Assembly: GCF_000612545.2 (NCBI RefSeq)
Contig: NZ_CP097800.1
Coordinates: 930,001 to 994,000, forward strand
Reading direction: 5' to 3'
Origin: Streptomyces sp. PCS3-D2
Lineage (GTDB): Bacteria; Actinomycetota; Actinomycetes; Streptomycetales; Streptomycetaceae
DNA length: 64,000 nucleotides
Of the stretch, positions 62,009 to 64,000 are shown piece after piece. The notes under the pieces are model-generated. The model was not told where the DNA came from and ran no database searches. It saw nothing but the letters and a program-made list of their open reading frames with translations. The translations under genes were made by a program, and so were the position numbers. Every line of letters starts with the position of its first letter. Within the stretch, counting starts at the first letter, position 1.

Positions 62009-63094
62009 CTACGGCAGGCTCGACCCGTGGTCCTCGGCGAGCGGGGCGAAGAACCGCTCCACGTCGGCCTCGGTGACCGCGGCCAGGGTCGGCGGGGACC
62101 AGCGCGGGGCGCGGTCCTTGTCGACGACCTGCGCCCGGATGCCCTCCACCAGGTCGGGTGAGGCCAGCGCGTTGCAGGAGACCCGGTACTCCTGGGCCAG
62201 CGCCTGCTCCAGTGTGCCGAGTTCGGCGGCCCGGCGCACCGAGGCGAGGGTGACCTTCAGCGCGGTCGGGGACTTGGCGAGGATCGTCTCCGCGGCCTCC
62301 TTCGCCGCCGGATCGCCCTGGTCGGTCAGCCTCTGGACGATCTCCTCGACGGTCCCGGCCGCGTAGCAGCGGTCGATCCAGGAGCGCTGTCCGGCGAGTA
62401 CCCCGGGGGCGGGTGTGGCGGCGTACCGCGGCAGGACCTCGCCCGCGGGGGCGGTGGCGAGCGCGGCTGTCAGCTCCGGGAGTCGGGCGGCGGGTACGAA
62501 GTGGTCGGCGAGCCCGCAGAGCAGCGCGTCGGCGGCGCCCACGGCGGCACCGGTGAGGGCGAGATGGGTACCGAGCCGGCCCGGGGCGCGGCCCAGCAGC
62601 CAGGTGCCGCCGACGTCCGGGACGAAGCCGATGCCGGTCTCGGGCATGGCGACTCGGGAGCGTTCGGTGACGACGCGGACGCTGCCGTGGGAGGAGACGC
62701 CGACGCCGCCGCCCATGACGATGCCGTCCATGAGGGCGACGTACGGCTTGGGGTATCGGGCGATACGGGCGTTGAGCCGGTACTCGTCGCGCCAGAAGCC
62801 GGCGGAGGCGGTGGTCCCCGCCCTGGCGTCGTCGTGGATGGCCCGGATGTCACCTCCCGCGCACAGTCCGCGCTCGCCCGCTCCGCGGATCAGCACCTGC
62901 CCGACGGCGTCGTCGTCCGCCCAGGCGTCGAGGGCCTCGGCCATCCGCAACACCATCGTGTGGGTGAGCGCGTTGAGGGCCCCGGGGCGGTTGAGGGTGA
63001 CCACGCCGGTCCGTCCCTCGACGTGGAACAGGACGGTGCCGTCGTCGGAGGTGGCGTGCGTGTCGGTATCGGGTTGCCTTTTCACAGCCCTCAC
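62009..63094 (-). CDS. Enoyl-CoA hydratase/isomerase, 3-hydroxyisobutyryl-CoA hydrolase-like
   Basis: 361-aa crotonase. The N-terminal fold VEGRTGVVTLNRPGALNALT, oxyanion loop GLCAGGDIRAIHDDAR, and MDGIVMGGGVGVSSHGSVRV with RVAMPETGIGFVPDVGGTWL match the HIBYL-CoA hydrolase group (valine catabolism) rather than short hydratases, being 100 residues longer. Both catalytic Glu positions fall in the ETGIGF/PDVGGT segment (E present in PETG). GTG 63094. It stands alone; the next gene upstream on the same strand is carbonic anhydrase. Confidence 0.9.
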   Translation of the reverse strand: MRAVKRQPDTDTHATSDDGTVLFHVEGRTGVVTLNRPGALNALTHTMVLRMAEALDAWADDDAVGQVLIRGAGERGLCAGGDIRAIHDDARAGTTASAGFWRDEYRLNARIARYPKPYVALMDGIVMGGGVGVSSHGSVRVVTERSRVAMPETGIGFVPDVGGTWLLGRAPGRLGTHLALTGAAVGAADALLCGLADHFVPAARLPELTAALATAPAGEVLPRYAATPAPGVLAGQRSWIDRCYAAGTVEEIVQRLTDQGDPAAKEAAETILAKSPTALKVTLASVRRAAELGTLEQALAQEYRVSCNALASPDLVEGIRAQVVDKDRAPRWSPPTLAAVTEADVERFFAPLAEDHGSSLP

Positions 63095-63168
63095 AGTAGG
63101 GCCACGCCAACGGTGCGCCCCGGGCGCCCGGCGCCGGCAGCACGGGGCACGGGCCGGGCGGCGGGCGC

Positions 63169-63906
63169 TCAGTGCACCAGGCGTACGCGCTGGCTGGTCA
63201 GTTCGTAGCGGGCGCCCACGACGGCAAGCGCCCCGGCGGAGATCCTGGCGGCCATCTCGGGCTCCGCGGCCAGCCGCCCCCGCACCAGCCGCACGTTCGC
63301 GGTGATCGCGGCGTCGATCCGCGCGGCGCCGCGGAGCCCCCGGTCGATGGCGGGGCGGATCTGATCGACCAGATACTGCATGTGGCCCGGGAGCGGCGGT
63401 CCGCCCTCGGCGGCCCGCACCGCTGCGCCGACGGCCCCGCAGGACTGGTGTCCCAGGATGACGACCAGCGGGATGCGCAGCTCCAGGACTCCGTAGGCGA
63501 TGCTCCCCAGGACCGCCTCGTCCAGGACCTCGCCCGCCGAGCGCACGGTGAGCAGGTCACCGAGGCCCTGGTCGAAGACCAGTTCCGGCGGGACCCGGGA
63601 GTCGACGCAGCCGAGGACGACGGCGAACGGGTGCTGGCCGGCGACCAGCGTGCGCCGCACGGTGCGCGTCTGGTCGGGATGGCGCTCGTGGTAGGTCCGC
63701 CAACGCCCGTTTCCCGTCACCAGTGCACGCAGCGCCGACTCGGGGGTGGTGGGCCTCGATCCGGCCCCGCCCCCGGGCGGAGCGGCCATGGGCACGCGGG
63801 CGGAGCCCGCCACCAGCCCCGCCCCCACGGCGGCCACGCCCGTCAGCACCGCCCGGGCCAGCCGCCGCCGGCCCGGTACCTCTCGACCTTCAGCCTCGAC
63901 ACTCAT
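63169..63906 (-). CDS. Exported beta-carbonic anhydrase
   Basis: 245 aa. Zinc ligands and dyad are complete: CVDSR and GHQSCGAVGAAV (Cys, Asp-Arg, His, Cys). An N-terminal basic-hydrophobic segment RRRLARAVLTGVAAVGAGLV looks like a Tat or membrane-anchoring signal, so the enzyme probably hydrates CO2 outside the membrane. It catalyses CO2 + H2O to bicarbonate. ATG 63906; no clear Shine-Dalgarno was noted in the 90 bp upstream. Confidence 0.92.
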   Translation of the reverse strand: MSVEAEGREVPGRRRLARAVLTGVAAVGAGLVAGSARVPMAAPPGGGAGSRPTTPESALRALVTGNGRWRTYHERHPDQTRTVRRTLVAGQHPFAVVLGCVDSRVPPELVFDQGLGDLLTVRSAGEVLDEAVLGSIAYGVLELRIPLVVILGHQSCGAVGAAVRAAEGGPPLPGHMQYLVDQIRPAIDRGLRGAARIDAAITANVRLVRGRLAAEPEMAARISAGALAVVGARYELTSQRVRLVH

Positions 63907-63961
63907 ATCAGGACAAACTATTCACTTGCGACTCGCCGGCTCCGCAGGACACGTCCCCGGT

Positions 63962-64000
63962 TCAGTCGAGCCCCGAGCGCGCTTCGGGGTCGGTGGCGTG
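63962..64000 (-). CDS. Last 12 codons of an unidentified gene
   Basis: On the minus strand the right edge reads HATDPEARSGLD then TGA at 63962-63964. Polar, acidic and typical of a protein tail. It runs off the window; too short to assign. Confidence 0.45.
   Translation of the reverse strand, partial: HATDPEARSGLD

Overview
The window is about 73% GC, with nearly every gene preferring G or C at third codon positions, many GTG and some TTG starts, 4-bp GTGA/ATGA gene overlaps, and families typical of Streptomyces: DUF5133, SCO0930-type lipoprotein, PucR-type regulator, DUF1996/DUF4142 secreted proteins, and ABC sugar importers without their own ATPase. It reads as accessory chromosome of a Streptomyces or close relative. 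I saw no tRNA, rRNA, CRISPR array, transposase or phage gene.

Layout. 1-8.3 kb: a DrrAB-type exporter (partial), nucleoside hydrolase, DUF5133 protein, small CBM48 protein, DUF4232 lipoprotein, two VOC proteins, a GNAT acetyltransferase, a DUF2278 protein and a dynamin-like protein lacking its GTPase head. 8.4-10.7 kb: a zinc/manganese-type ABC importer in ATPase-permease-binding protein order. 11-12.1 kb: a secreted RCC1-repeat protein. 12.9-17.8 kb: acyl-CoA ligase and two-half CoA transferase, divergent from an acyl-CoA dehydrogenase. 18-20.3 kb: GH88-like hydrolase with an MFS transporter. 20.5-24.6 kb: His-rich membrane protein, ECF sigma factor, DUF4142 and DUF1996 exported proteins. 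25.1-30.4 kb: PucR-type regulator divergent from a redox module: six-helix ferric-reductase-like cytochrome b, NuoF-like flavoprotein fused to a ferredoxin, and a COG4315 lipoprotein. 30.6-36 kb: a lipoprotein, secreted tripeptidyl-aminopeptidase-like hydrolase, SRPBCC protein, thioesterase and FadH. 36.1-42.4 kb: binding protein, two permeases and a GH38 alpha-mannosidase. 42.7-48.1 kb: serine hydrolase, AraC regulator, small membrane protein, universal stress protein, threonine dehydratase-like enzyme and its TetR regulator. 48.2-50.5 kb: GH27 alpha-galactosidase and a GH89 pseudogene. 50.6-53.2 kb: small protein, polyprenyl synthetase and DUF2236 oxygenase. 53.3-56.2 kb: membrane-anchored molybdopterin oxidoreductase and a secreted beta-lactamase-fold protein with degenerate active site. 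56.3-64 kb: P450, SDR, TetR with a UvrA-like resistance protein, enoyl-CoA hydratase/hydrolase, exported carbonic anhydrase, and the last codons of another gene.

The two most attractive candidate systems are the redox module (26.86-30.44 kb), which could move electrons from NADH through a membrane cytochrome to a surface lipoprotein, and the isoprenoid trio (50.60-53.22 kb), where a prenyl chain maker sits beside an Lcp/MpaB-type oxygenase with no export signal. Both functional readings are inference from domains and gene order. Signs of decay are also clear: an internally deleted GH89 gene, a headless dynamin-like gene and a probable flavin-reductase stub.
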